41,194 nucleotides of DNA, taken from positions 790,240-831,433 of the forward strand of contig JAIELV010000001.1 in the NCBI GenBank assembly GCA_019752595.1, written 5' to 3'. Both the position numbers and the translations under genes were made by a program. Positions 24,301 through 33,786 of the stretch are shown here, in pieces. Origin of the DNA: Patescibacteria group bacterium (GTDB lineage: Bacteria; Patescibacteriota; Minisyncoccia; Phycocordibacterales; Phycocordibacteraceae). The stretch's first letter is position 1. Each line of letters begins with the position of its first letter. The notes under the pieces were generated by a model, which made no database searches, had not been told where the DNA came from, and saw only the letters and a list, made by a program, of their open reading frames with translations.

Positions 24301-25749
24301 ATGGACTGGGGGTCAGGCATTACGTATATAGGAAACACATCGTTTAAAGGCAAGGATGTGAATTTCGGAATAAAAGACGCTGATCGCCTGCAACACATCT
24401 CACTTTTTGGAAAAACTGGTTCGGGGCGCACTGCGTTTTTGACGTCCATGATTCTGCAGGACATCAAGCGGGGAGTGGGAACGGTAGTCTTGGATGCAGT
24501 GGGGAACTTGTCTGAACTTTTGATGGAGCGATTAGATGAATCGGCGCGCGCACGCCTTGTCTACATCGACCCATCAGACGCGGAGTACCCGTTTTCTTGG
24601 AATGCTTTTGATGATGTTCGCGCACTCCCTGAAGAGCGCGCTATTCCGCTTTTGGCGCAATACTACGTTTCTATCTACCGCCTTCGCCCGAGTCCTTTAA
24701 CTGATGTATTTGCTGAATACGCATTTCGCATTTCGGAAACCACACTTCTCAGCCTGTATGACGTTGTTACCGATGTTGCGTTTCGAGACAGGCTTTTTCC
24801 ATCAGAATCTGCGGAACGCGTGCGTTTTGAAGAAGCACTCCGAACTTCCGAAGAAGCTGTAGAAACGGTAAAGCGAAACGGTCGCTACCTTGCAAAAGAT
24901 ACGCTGATGAGAAATATCTTAGGTCAACGAGTTTCAAAGTTTACTCTTCGTTCTCTCGCGCAAGGCGCGATTGTTATTGTTGACCTTTCAAGAGTTCGCA
25001 TGTTCCCAACACGATTTACGCCGTCAGTTCGGCTGTTTGCACACGGAGTACGTGTGAATTCTGTTATGACGCCGACACCACCTTCGCTCTACATACACGA
25101 CTGTATTCGAGCATTTTCTGATCGCGACATTGAGTGGTTTTATACTGAACGAACGATTGCGGGGACGGTCTCCGATTCGGTGTTTGTAGAAGAAGACAAA
25201 GATTTCCGTGAAAAGACTCTCGCTCGCGCGGGTAGCGTCATTGCGTTTTCACCCGCAAGCTACGATGAATCGCTTATTGAGCGCGTCTTTTTCCCGTACA
25301 TAGGCACTGAAGATTTTCATAAACTTGATACAGGTGAACTCGCGGTTGCGTTGACTATAGATGCAGTGCGAAGCAGGCCATTTTTTGCAAAAGTGCTTCC
25401 GATACCTCCACGTGAGAATGTTTCGTATCACGACATACAAGTTTTTTCGCGCGCAAAGAACGCAACACCGCGACACATTGTTGACCAGTTATTTATTAAA
25501 CGAAAAGAACCTTTGGCAAAAGATTCGGCTGGTGATCCAGGGGCATTTTCGAGTGCGTTCCGCTCCATTTTTGCGAAGGGCGGGCAGGGGGCTACTCCTC
25601 CAGGGTCTGGTGCGCCCCCAGCAGTAGCACCGACTGCGGCAAAAGTAGGGCCGAAAGTTGCTGTTGCCGCAGATACCAATAAAGAACCTGAAGAAATATC
25701 CGAAGATGAATTGAAACAAATGCTCCATGTCGACAAAATTTTTCGGTAG
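24301..25749 (+). CDS. HerA/VirD4/TraD-like P-loop ATPase
   Basis: HISLFGKTGSGRTAFLTSMILQDIKRGVGTVVLDAVGNL...ARLVYIDPSDAEYPFSWNAFD; Walker A GKTGSGRT and the coupling-protein-like layout. Confidence 0.7.
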   Translation: MDWGSGITYIGNTSFKGKDVNFGIKDADRLQHISLFGKTGSGRTAFLTSMILQDIKRGVGTVVLDAVGNLSELLMERLDESARARLVYIDPSDAEYPFSWNAFDDVRALPEERAIPLLAQYYVSIYRLRPSPLTDVFAEYAFRISETTLLSLYDVVTDVAFRDRLFPSESAERVRFEEALRTSEEAVETVKRNGRYLAKDTLMRNILGQRVSKFTLRSLAQGAIVIVDLSRVRMFPTRFTPSVRLFAHGVRVNSVMTPTPPSLYIHDCIRAFSDRDIEWFYTERTIAGTVSDSVFVEEDKDFREKTLARAGSVIAFSPASYDESLIERVFFPYIGTEDFHKLDTGELAVALTIDAVRSRPFFAKVLPIPPRENVSYHDIQVFSRAKNATPRHIVDQLFIKRKEPLAKDSAGDPGAFSSAFRSIFAKGGQGATPPGSGAPPAVAPTAAKVGPKVAVAADTNKEPEEISEDELKQMLHVDKIFR

Positions 25750-26473
25750 CATTGCTGTAGTATTTTTTCTTTTACCTGCATTCGCTCATGCAGACGTCGT
25801 GATTTCTGAAATTATGTACGATGTGCCTGGGAGTGATTCGGGAAGAGAATGGATTGAAGTTCACAATACTGGCGAGAGTGCCGTTGATATATCGGGATGG
25901 AAATTATTTGAATCAGGAATCAGTCACAAAATAATTCCTGAAAAATCTGCAGTTATCGAAAGCGGAGGGTACGCAGTTATTGCGGACAATGTAGTGGCGT
26001 TTCGCAAGGACTGGCCCACCTACGCAGGAATTATTTTTGAGAGCGCGTTCTCTCTCAAAAACACAGGCGAAATCCTTTCTCTAAAAAACGCATCATCGAC
26101 GGTGCTATTTGAAACAAACTACGAAACTCGCGTCGCGAAGGGGGATGGTAATTCGTTGAATAACGTAGGCGCCACTTGGGAAGCTCGGATGCCTTCCCCT
26201 GGAGGCACGGTGCATGCGTCCGCAGTCATCGCAAAAGCAAAACCATTGTCAGGAAACCGTGAAGCAACAGAGGTGGTACAAAAAAGTGATAGCGCGGGTA
26301 AAGCCCGCGCTGTCTCCAATACGGCGTCAATGGCCTCGTTTCAGGGAAGTGATTCCTCAGGTATTATTCCCTGGGCTTTGGCGCTTCTCGGCGTTATTGG
26401 ACTCGGAGTTGCTGCGCTCATGTTTCAGAGGAAGTCGCGAGGAAGCGGGTACACCATCATAGAGGAAAAATAA
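25727..26473 (+). CDS. Lamin-tail-domain (LTD) secreted protein with C-terminal TM
   Basis: Signal peptide, then ADVVISEIMYDVPGSDSGREWIEVHNTGESAVDISGWKLFESGISHKI; C-terminal IIPWALALLGVIGLGVAALMFQRKSRG. Confidence 0.85.
   Translation: MSTKFFGSIAVVFFLLPAFAHADVVISEIMYDVPGSDSGREWIEVHNTGESAVDISGWKLFESGISHKIIPEKSAVIESGGYAVIADNVVAFRKDWPTYAGIIFESAFSLKNTGEILSLKNASSTVLFETNYETRVAKGDGNSLNNVGATWEARMPSPGGTVHASAVIAKAKPLSGNREATEVVQKSDSAGKARAVSNTASMASFQGSDSSGIIPWALALLGVIGLGVAALMFQRKSRGSGYTIIEEK
26288..26314. repeat. GC-rich hairpin inside the LTD gene linker
   Basis: GATAGCGCGGGT-AAA-GCCCGCGCTGTC: 12 pairs including 2 G-U; core GCGCGGG/CCCGCGC shared with 6968..6994. Confidence 0.75.
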
Positions 26474-29139
26474 TGAACGCTAGAAAAACAGTTTTGGTCA
26501 CCGGAGGGGCGGGGTTCGTCGGCTCGCACCTGTGCGAGCGCCTGCATGGTTTGGGGTTCAGAGTTATTTCGCTCGATAACTATTTTACGGGGCTGACGGA
26601 AAATCACGTACCAGGCGTTGAATACAGAAATGGCCATACAAAAGATATTGAAAAACACATTCCTGAAGCGGTCGAGGTTATCTACCACCTTGGGGAATAT
26701 TCTCGCGTTGAACAAAGCGTCCTCGAGCCAGACATTGTGCACGATTTAAATACTCTTGGGACGCGCGGTGTCATTGAGTACTGGAAAAAGCGCAAGTGCA
26801 AGCTGGTGTATGCAGGATCAAGCACGAAGTTTGGTGACCACGGGGCTGCGCGTCACACCTCTCCGTACGCTTCAACAAAAGCGGAAAATTCAGAACTCGT
26901 GCGCGATATAGGTAAAGCGGAAAAACTACCGTACGCAATCACGTATTTTTATAACGTCTACGGACCGCGCGAGCGCTCGGGTGTGTATGGCACTGTCGTC
27001 GAGCATTTCAAGCGTATGTATCTTGCGGGTACACCGTGCGCAGTCGTTAAGCCAGGGACGCAGGTGCGGAATTTTACGCATGTCGATGACATTGTTGATG
27101 GACTTATAAAAGTCGGGGCTGAAGGGCAGGGGGACGAATATGGTCTCGGGAACACACAGGCGTTTTCTATCTTTGACGTCGCTAATCTTTTCGGTTTTGG
27201 AAAAAACATTGTTATGTTTCCCGAGCGCCCAGGGAATCGGCTTACGTCGGGGCTTGATCTCACGAAGTCGCGCGCGGTCGGGTGGGAAGCACAGCGGTCG
27301 CTGGCATCCTACATAGAAGAATTTACCCGCACCCACACACGCAGAGCGCTTCGCGAAAAACGTATTTTAGTGTTCTCGACCACCATGCACCCTGTTGCAG
27401 GACTTGCTGAAGATGCGTTTTTAGATTTGGCGAAAGCACTTCCAGATGTTTCGTTTGACGTTGTTACGTCGCGATTTACAAAGGAACGTGCGGTTTCTCC
27501 TGCTCCGAACATTACGCTGCATCCCGTCGGTTTTGGCATGACGGCTGATAAGTTTCTTTTACCGTTTTTCGGGCCCATTAAGGCACTGTCGTTGTGGCGG
27601 AAGGATAAATATCTCTTCACGTGGTCGTTAATGGCAAGTTATGCGGCACTAGCCGGAATTTTCTTTAAGAGTATCGTTCGCGCACCGCTTTTGATTACGC
27701 TTGCAGACCAGAGTTTAGATGATTTACCGTTCCTTCAGCGCGCATCGCTGTCTTTGATGCTCTCGCGTGCAGATCAGGTATACGGTACGCATGGCGCTCA
27801 AGAGAAAGACGCAATGAAATCGGGCGGGGTAACACTCCCGCGAAACAGTCTCGGAGAAGGGGATGCGTTTGCAAACGCGCTTCGGTATGCCTATGCCGAC
27901 GTTATACGGCGCGTGGAAGAAAGTAAAAAGAAATCTCCAAAGAAAATTCTTATTTTTTCGCTCGCATACTACCCGAAACATATAGGAGGTGCTGAAGTTT
28001 CAATAAAAGAAATTACTGATCGAATTAACCCTGCAGAGTATGAATTTCATATGGTTACAAATCGTTTTGATTCCACGCTTCCTAAAGAAGAAAAAATAGG
28101 AAATGTGTATGTGCACCGCATCGGCATTACAACTCCCAACCCAAAGATGGCGGATTTAAAGCGATGGCCACTTCACTTAAATAAGGTGTTATTTCAGATA
28201 ACTTCCGTATGGAAGGTGCTTGAGCTTCATCGTGTGCACCGTTTCGACGGCACGTGGGCAATGATGGCGCATTCATGCGGTATACCTGCAGGGCTTTTCA
28301 AAATGCTGAACCCAAAGGTTGGGTATCTATTGAATCTCCAAGAAGGTGATCCACCGCAGTACATCGAGCGCACCATGAGCGTCGTATGGCCACTTTTCAA
28401 AAACGCTTTTACGAGAGCGGATATCGTCCAACCGTTGTCGACGTACCTTGCTGACTGGGCGCGTCGGATGGGCCACCGAGGCGCGATTGAAGTTATTCCT
28501 AACGGTGCAGATATACAGTTTTTTACCACACCAGTATCTGATGTGCTGATAAGGGAAGTCACAGATGCTCTCAATAAAAAAGAAGGTGACGTGCTCCTTG
28601 TTACTACTTCACGGTTAGTACACAAGAATGCTGTTGATGATGTCATACGTGCGCTCCCGTCATTGCCGACACAGGTTCGTTTCATTGTTCTTGGCACAGG
28701 TTCTGATGAAGACATGCTAAAGAATCTAACAAAGAGCCTTGGACTTGAAGATCGTGTAGTGTTTTTAGGTCACGTTGCTCATGCAGATATGATGAAGTAC
28801 CTGAAAGTATCGGACATCTTTATCCGCCCGTCGCGTTCTGAAGGTTTTGGGGCGTCTTTTGCTGAGGCAATGGCGACAGGTATCCCTATTGTGGCGACAC
28901 AAGAAGGGGGTATTGCAGACTTTCTTTTTGATGAACAACGGAATCCTGAAAAGCCCACAACAGGCTGGGCAGTCGAGAAAGATTCACCTGAACAGATTGT
29001 GACTGCGATCACTGATATTATGCAAAACCCAGAAAAAGTGAGACGAGTGGTTAGTGAGGCGCGTTCAATGGTGCTTCAAAAGTATGATTGGGACGTGATC
29101 GCGCGAGATATGGAGAAGAAAGTCCTCAGAAAATTATGA
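26473..29139 (+). CDS. Three-module fusion: NAD-dependent epimerase (SDR), GT4-like N-lobe segment, and complete GT4 glycosyltransferase
   Basis: N-term VLVTGGAGFVGSHLCERLHGLGFRVISLDNY...; middle KRILVFSTTMHPVAGLAEDAFLDLAKALPDVSFDVVTSRF...; C-term KKILIFSLAYYPKHIGGAEVSIKEITDRI...IFIRPSRSEGFGASFAEAMATGIPIVATQEGGIADFL. Confidence 0.85.
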   Translation: MNARKTVLVTGGAGFVGSHLCERLHGLGFRVISLDNYFTGLTENHVPGVEYRNGHTKDIEKHIPEAVEVIYHLGEYSRVEQSVLEPDIVHDLNTLGTRGVIEYWKKRKCKLVYAGSSTKFGDHGAARHTSPYASTKAENSELVRDIGKAEKLPYAITYFYNVYGPRERSGVYGTVVEHFKRMYLAGTPCAVVKPGTQVRNFTHVDDIVDGLIKVGAEGQGDEYGLGNTQAFSIFDVANLFGFGKNIVMFPERPGNRLTSGLDLTKSRAVGWEAQRSLASYIEEFTRTHTRRALREKRILVFSTTMHPVAGLAEDAFLDLAKALPDVSFDVVTSRFTKERAVSPAPNITLHPVGFGMTADKFLLPFFGPIKALSLWRKDKYLFTWSLMASYAALAGIFFKSIVRAPLLITLADQSLDDLPFLQRASLSLMLSRADQVYGTHGAQEKDAMKSGGVTLPRNSLGEGDAFANALRYAYADVIRRVEESKKKSPKKILIFSLAYYPKHIGGAEVSIKEITDRINPAEYEFHMVTNRFDSTLPKEEKIGNVYVHRIGITTPNPKMADLKRWPLHLNKVLFQITSVWKVLELHRVHRFDGTWAMMAHSCGIPAGLFKMLNPKVGYLLNLQEGDPPQYIERTMSVVWPLFKNAFTRADIVQPLSTYLADWARRMGHRGAIEVIPNGADIQFFTTPVSDVLIREVTDALNKKEGDVLLVTTSRLVHKNAVDDVIRALPSLPTQVRFIVLGTGSDEDMLKNLTKSLGLEDRVVFLGHVAHADMMKYLKVSDIFIRPSRSEGFGASFAEAMATGIPIVATQEGGIADFLFDEQRNPEKPTTGWAVEKDSPEQIVTAITDIMQNPEKVRRVVSEARSMVLQKYDWDVIARDMEKKVLRKL

Positions 29140-30248
29140 GAGTATTAATCGCAACAGGCCTCTTTCCGCCAGATATTGGCGGTCCCGCGACGTACTCGAA
29201 GTTTCTTTTTGAGAGATTACCCGCGTACGGGTTTGAAGTTGAAGTTTTGCCGTTTTCAAAAGTGCGACGTTTGTGGCCCATAGTTCGCCATTTCGTATAT
29301 TTTTTTCTCCTCCTTAAATACGGGCGTGACGTTGATGTACTGTACGCGCAAGATACTGTATCTGTCGGTATACCCGTGATGTGTGCGAATTTTTTTCTTA
29401 AAAAGAAATTCCTCGTTCGTGTGCCTGGAGATCAGGTGTGGGAGCAAGGGGTGCGCAGGTTCGGCATAACTGGTTCTCTTGAGGATTTTCCCCAGTTCTC
29501 TTGGAAGTGGCATCCGTATCTCTGGGTGATGCGCTCACTGCAACAGATTGTAGTACGCCGTGCCGATGCTTTGATTGTGCCTTCGAAATACATGGAGCGC
29601 GTTGTTTCAAAGTGGCCTGTTGCGCCGAAAAAAATAGTGCACATATACAATGGCGTTGAGGAGTTCGGCGACACTGGTAACAAACCCGTTCTTCGAGGGC
29701 TTCTGAGATTTCAAGGAAAACTCCTTATTTCCATCGGGAGGCTGGTTCCTTGGAAAGGTTTCTCACCGCTCATTCGGCTTATGCCGAAATTGAAAAAAGA
29801 GTTTCCAGACGTAAAACTCTTGATTGTTGGTGGTGGCTCGCTTTTGCCTCAGTTAGAAAAAGAAGCCACAGATCTTGGTGTTACTGACGATATCATTTTT
29901 ACGGGGGAGTTGGATCGCGATGTGTTGTTGCGTTATATTCGTGTTGCTGACGTCTTTATCCTAAATTCACGATACGAAGGGCTTTCTCACCAACTTCTTG
30001 AAGTGATGGCGGTCGGTGTCCCTGCAATTGTCTCCAACGTTGGCGGAAATCCAGAGGTTATTGATCATGAGAGGAACGGTTATCTTGTTGAGCCCGACGA
30101 TGAGAGTTCGATACTACGCTTTGCATCTGATCTTTTACGAGACGCCAATTTGCGAGGAAAGGTGGTTGCGTCCGCAAAACGGAAAGTGAAACAGTTTTCG
30201 CACGAACGTATGGTTATGGACACCACACGTCTTTTGAAAAAACTATGA
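29136..30248 (+). CDS. GT4-family glycosyltransferase
   Basis: MRVLIATGLFPPDIGGPATYSKFLFERL...LLISIGRLVPWKGFSPLIRLMPKL...VFILNSRYEGLSHQLLEVMAVGVPAIVSNVGGNPEVI. ATGA overlap start. Confidence 0.9.
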   Translation: MRVLIATGLFPPDIGGPATYSKFLFERLPAYGFEVEVLPFSKVRRLWPIVRHFVYFFLLLKYGRDVDVLYAQDTVSVGIPVMCANFFLKKKFLVRVPGDQVWEQGVRRFGITGSLEDFPQFSWKWHPYLWVMRSLQQIVVRRADALIVPSKYMERVVSKWPVAPKKIVHIYNGVEEFGDTGNKPVLRGLLRFQGKLLISIGRLVPWKGFSPLIRLMPKLKKEFPDVKLLIVGGGSLLPQLEKEATDLGVTDDIIFTGELDRDVLLRYIRVADVFILNSRYEGLSHQLLEVMAVGVPAIVSNVGGNPEVIDHERNGYLVEPDDESSILRFASDLLRDANLRGKVVASAKRKVKQFSHERMVMDTTRLLKKL

Positions 30249-31351
30249 ACATCATAATGCTTTCAACTGACAGTAAGGTGTTTGAAAATGGTGCGGTTTC
30301 AAAACGTATTGCGTCCTATGGCTCGATTGCAGAAGAGCTTTTATTTGTAGTGTTTGCATCAGGTACGCAAAAAGAAGTGATGCTTGCGCCGAATGTGCGA
30401 GCAGTTTCTACAGGGGGCGTAAATAAACCCCTCGCGCTTTTTGCAGGTACAATATTTCTTCTCCGTGAGACCGCGAAGAAAAAATACAATCTCATTTCTT
30501 CGCAAGATCCGTTCGCGCTTGGCGTCGTCGGACTTTTTATTTCAAAAGTTCGTCGTTTAGCATTTCAGGTGCAACTACATACGGATTGCTTCTCTCCTCT
30601 CTATATCTCCGAATCACTCCGTCGTAGGGTTGAATCGTTCGTCGCAGGGTTTGTGATTCGTTCAGCTTCCTGTGTACGAGCAGTTTCCGAACGCACTGCT
30701 TCCGCTGGACGTCGCCTGACTGGAAGGTCTGTAGGTATTTTGCCACTTCCGCTTTCCACAATCCCCCAAGAGGCCCTCGCGTGTCCAAAAGAAATTATGG
30801 AAGATGTATTCACTGTCGTATCAGTTGCGCGTTTTACAAAAGAGAAACAACTACACCTCTTGGTTGATGCCATGAGCTTTCTGCCTAACATGCACCTCGT
30901 TCTCGTAGGGGACGGACCTGAAAAAGATAATCTACAGGTGCGCATTGCGGAAAAAGGGCTCACCGCACGAGTACGGATTGCCCCATGGCAAGACCCTGCG
31001 CCGTACTACGCGTACGCAGATGCGTTTGCGCTTGTCTCACGGTACGAAGGGTACGGACTTGCGATTATGGAAGCAGCGCTTCGAGGCTTGCCGATTGTTG
31101 TCACCGATGTCGGTGTTTCTGGGTATGAACTAAAGAACGATATGGATATTCTCGCGACTTCTCCCACGGCAGAGGCTATCGCGTCTGCGCTCTCTCGTCT
31201 TAAAGAAGATTCAGCCCTTCGAGAAACCATCGCTTCCTCTGCTCGTAAGAAAGCGGAAGACCTGCTCGTCTCTGAAAAAGAGTATCTGTCTAAGTATCGG
31301 CAGACACTTGTAGCATGCACAACAGAACAACCGTATACTGGAAAGACATGA
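30245..31351 (+). CDS. GT4-family glycosyltransferase
   Basis: VFTVVSVARFTKEKQLHLLVDAMSFLPNMHLVLVGDGPEKDNL...FALVSRYEGYGLAIMEAALRGLPIVVTDVG. Confidence 0.88.
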   Translation: MNIIMLSTDSKVFENGAVSKRIASYGSIAEELLFVVFASGTQKEVMLAPNVRAVSTGGVNKPLALFAGTIFLLRETAKKKYNLISSQDPFALGVVGLFISKVRRLAFQVQLHTDCFSPLYISESLRRRVESFVAGFVIRSASCVRAVSERTASAGRRLTGRSVGILPLPLSTIPQEALACPKEIMEDVFTVVSVARFTKEKQLHLLVDAMSFLPNMHLVLVGDGPEKDNLQVRIAEKGLTARVRIAPWQDPAPYYAYADAFALVSRYEGYGLAIMEAALRGLPIVVTDVGVSGYELKNDMDILATSPTAEAIASALSRLKEDSALRETIASSARKKAEDLLVSEKEYLSKYRQTLVACTTEQPYTGKT

Positions 31352-32220
31352 AACTTGGTTTTATCGGTCAGGGATGGATAGGAAAAAACCTTGCGGATCA
31401 TTATGCAGATCGCGGTTTTACCTGTGTGCGGTATGCGCTCACACCTGAATTCGAAAAGAATAAATTTGCAATTGCTGAGTGCGATGTCGTGTTTATTGCA
31501 GTACCAACCCCAACCACCCCAGAGGGTTTCGACGACTCAATATTGAGGAGTGTCATGGGGCTCATTGGAAAAGGGAAGATTGCGGTCATTAAATCAACCG
31601 TACTTCCTGGTACTACTGACTCAATTCAGAAAGAGAACCCTGATATCAAAGTATTTCATGTGCCAGAGTTTTTGCGTGAAGTCGCGGTAAAACAGGACAT
31701 TGATTACCCAGACCGAAATATTGTTGGTATCCCTAGTGACTTTTTCGACGATACCGAATTCCAAAAGGCAGCAAAGCAACTCATTGAGATACTGCCATAC
31801 GCACCCTTTGAGTCAGTCTGTAAAGCATCTGAAGCCGAACTTTCAAAGTATGGTGGTAATAATTTTCTGTACACGAAAGTAGTTTTTATGAATGTCTTGT
31901 ATGACATTGCTAACACGGTTGGCGCTAGCTATGACGTTGTTGCGCGCAACATGCGCGCTGATCCCCGTATCGGCTTTTCTCACATGCAACCTGTGCATCA
32001 ATATAATCATATGCAAACAACGCAGAGTGGGCGTGGTGCGGGCGGGCATTGTTTCATTAAAGATTTTGTCGCGTTTCGTAGGTTGTACGAAAAGATGCTC
32101 CCGAGAGATGAAGAAGGTATCGCGCTTTTGAAAGCATTCGAGGCAAAAAATAATAAACTGTTGAGAAAAACACAAAAGGATTTAGATTTACTGGACGGCG
32201 TGTACGGAAAGTACGCATAA
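31348..32220 (+). CDS. Nucleotide-sugar (UDP-glucose/GDP-mannose-type) dehydrogenase
   Basis: MKLGFIGQGWIGKNLADHYADRGF...DVVFIAVPTPTTPEGFDDSILRSV...VIKSTVLPGTTDSIQKE...PEFLREVAVKQDIDYPDRNIVG. Start refined from 31315. Confidence 0.85.
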   Translation: MKLGFIGQGWIGKNLADHYADRGFTCVRYALTPEFEKNKFAIAECDVVFIAVPTPTTPEGFDDSILRSVMGLIGKGKIAVIKSTVLPGTTDSIQKENPDIKVFHVPEFLREVAVKQDIDYPDRNIVGIPSDFFDDTEFQKAAKQLIEILPYAPFESVCKASEAELSKYGGNNFLYTKVVFMNVLYDIANTVGASYDVVARNMRADPRIGFSHMQPVHQYNHMQTTQSGRGAGGHCFIKDFVAFRRLYEKMLPRDEEGIALLKAFEAKNNKLLRKTQKDLDLLDGVYGKYA

Positions 32221-32221
32221 T
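32216..32221 (+). promoter_or_regulatory. -10 CATAAT, 6 nt before ATG 32228
   Basis: CATAAT-ACCTCT-ATG. Confidence 0.35.
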
Positions 32222-32227
32222 ACCTCT

Positions 32228-33208
32228 ATGTCTGAAGTAAAAAGGAAAATCGTCACTATCGGCGGAGGAACAGGCACATTCGTAGTTCTTTCGGGGCTTA
32301 AACATTTAGAGAATGTGCGTCTCACTGCGGTTGTCTCAGTTGTTGATGACGGTGGTTCTACAGGGCGTTTACGGGATGCATACGGGTTTCTTCCTCCAGG
32401 AGATGCGCGCCAAGCGTTGGTAGCGCTTGCTGATGATGCTGATGGAGGTCTTATTCGCCAACTATTCAGTTATCGCTTTACCAAAGGCGATATTGCGGGT
32501 CACAATCTCGGAAACCTACTCCTCACGGGTCTTTCAGATATTTTAGGTTCAGGGGCGGACGCGATTGATGCGGCTTCAAAAACACTACGAATAAAAGGGA
32601 GAGTGGTGCCTGTTTCAATAAATCCTGCCACATTGATTGCAAAACTTGAAGATGGGGAGGTTTTGACAGGGGAGCATGTTATTGATGAACGAATTCCTGG
32701 GCGTGCGCATATTGTAGAGCTTTCAACCAAGGAAAATGTAGAAGCAAATCCTATAGCACTTGATTCTATAAAGAATGCGAAAGTTATCGTGCTTGGGCCA
32801 GGGGATTTGTACGCATCAACACTCGCTGACTTCGCGGTTCGCGGTATCCCTGAGGCAGTTCGTGCTTCCAAAGCAAAATTGGTATACATCGTAAATTTGT
32901 TTACGAAAGCGGGGCAGACCGACGGATTATCTGCCTCGCAGCATGTACAAGCTATTGAAAAACATGTTGGCAGAAAGCCCGATCTGATTCTTGTACACAC
33001 GGGCGATTTCGCACCCGATGTATTGGCACGGTACGCAAAAGAGCATGAGTATCCCGTTGTAGATGATTTGCCACAAGATACTTCTATCGTCCGTGGGCAG
33101 TTTGCTGATGTTGTGGTTGCCGAGAAAATAGAAGGCGACACCGTACCAAGAAGCCTGATACGGCATTCGTCTGAAAAAATTGCACTCGCGATTGAAAAAA
33201 TTCTATGA
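32228..33208 (+). CDS. yvcK: YvcK/CofD-family protein (gluconeogenesis factor)
   Basis: KIVTIGGGTGTFVVLSGLKHLENVRLTAVVSVVDDGGSTGRLRDAYGFLPPGDARQALVALA...GHNLGNLLLTGLSDILG...VLGPGDLYASTLADFAVRGIPEAV. Confidence 0.93.
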   Translation: MSEVKRKIVTIGGGTGTFVVLSGLKHLENVRLTAVVSVVDDGGSTGRLRDAYGFLPPGDARQALVALADDADGGLIRQLFSYRFTKGDIAGHNLGNLLLTGLSDILGSGADAIDAASKTLRIKGRVVPVSINPATLIAKLEDGEVLTGEHVIDERIPGRAHIVELSTKENVEANPIALDSIKNAKVIVLGPGDLYASTLADFAVRGIPEAVRASKAKLVYIVNLFTKAGQTDGLSASQHVQAIEKHVGRKPDLILVHTGDFAPDVLARYAKEHEYPVVDDLPQDTSIVRGQFADVVVAEKIEGDTVPRSLIRHSSEKIALAIEKIL

Positions 33209-33786
33209 CGTATTTTGTTGATTTTGACAGGACGATATTTGATTTCGATGCGTTTTTTCTTGACCTGGTCGAGTATCCCGCACTCGCTGGAATTAGGGAC
33301 CGCGCACTTGAGGCTGTGAAAATTCCGCGCGGTGTTGATCTTGCGCATGACGAAAAAAGAAATCGTATGTGGGAGGAATTGCACGCACTCTATTCTTCGG
33401 GCGCGTTCACTTTTCCTCAAGGTTCAATGTCTCGATTTGTATTTCCTGACGCACAGGTATTTCTTGAAAAGCACGGGAAAGAATCCGTAGTTGTTACAAA
33501 AGGAGGTTTGGACCTCGCTTTTCAAAAAGGAAAGGTCGCTTCTTCGGGGGTTGAAACGTTCGTCGCACGTACTGAGTATGTACAGAGGGATGATTCTAAG
33601 GGGAAGTTGTTACAAAGCTTGCTTGCGGAGTATCCTGCACCGTATCTCTTTGTGGATGACTTTGGTCAGGAGTTGGCCTCTGTTGCTGAGTTTTGTCCAG
33701 AGGTTTCTTTGTACGAAATACGCAGGGATGGGAATCCAGGTTCGGGGGAGTATGCTGTCATAAGAAGCCTTGAAGAGTTGCCATGA
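33205..33786 (+). CDS. HAD-like hydrolase
   Basis: MTYFVDFDRTIFDFDAFFLDLVE...VVVTKGG...APYLFVDDFGQELASVAE; DxDxT motif. Confidence 0.75.
   Translation: MTYFVDFDRTIFDFDAFFLDLVEYPALAGIRDRALEAVKIPRGVDLAHDEKRNRMWEELHALYSSGAFTFPQGSMSRFVFPDAQVFLEKHGKESVVVTKGGLDLAFQKGKVASSGVETFVARTEYVQRDDSKGKLLQSLLAEYPAPYLFVDDFGQELASVAEFCPEVSLYEIRRDGNPGSGEYAVIRSLEELP

Noticed and set aside
24301-25749. VirD4/HerA-like ATPase as part of a conjugative or mobile element
   Set aside because: No relaxase, other type IV secretion genes, integrase or direct repeats in the window; neighbours are housekeeping and surface genes.
32500-33420. 306-aa minus-strand ORF
   Set aside because: Antisense to yvcK and the HAD gene, both of which have strong motifs.
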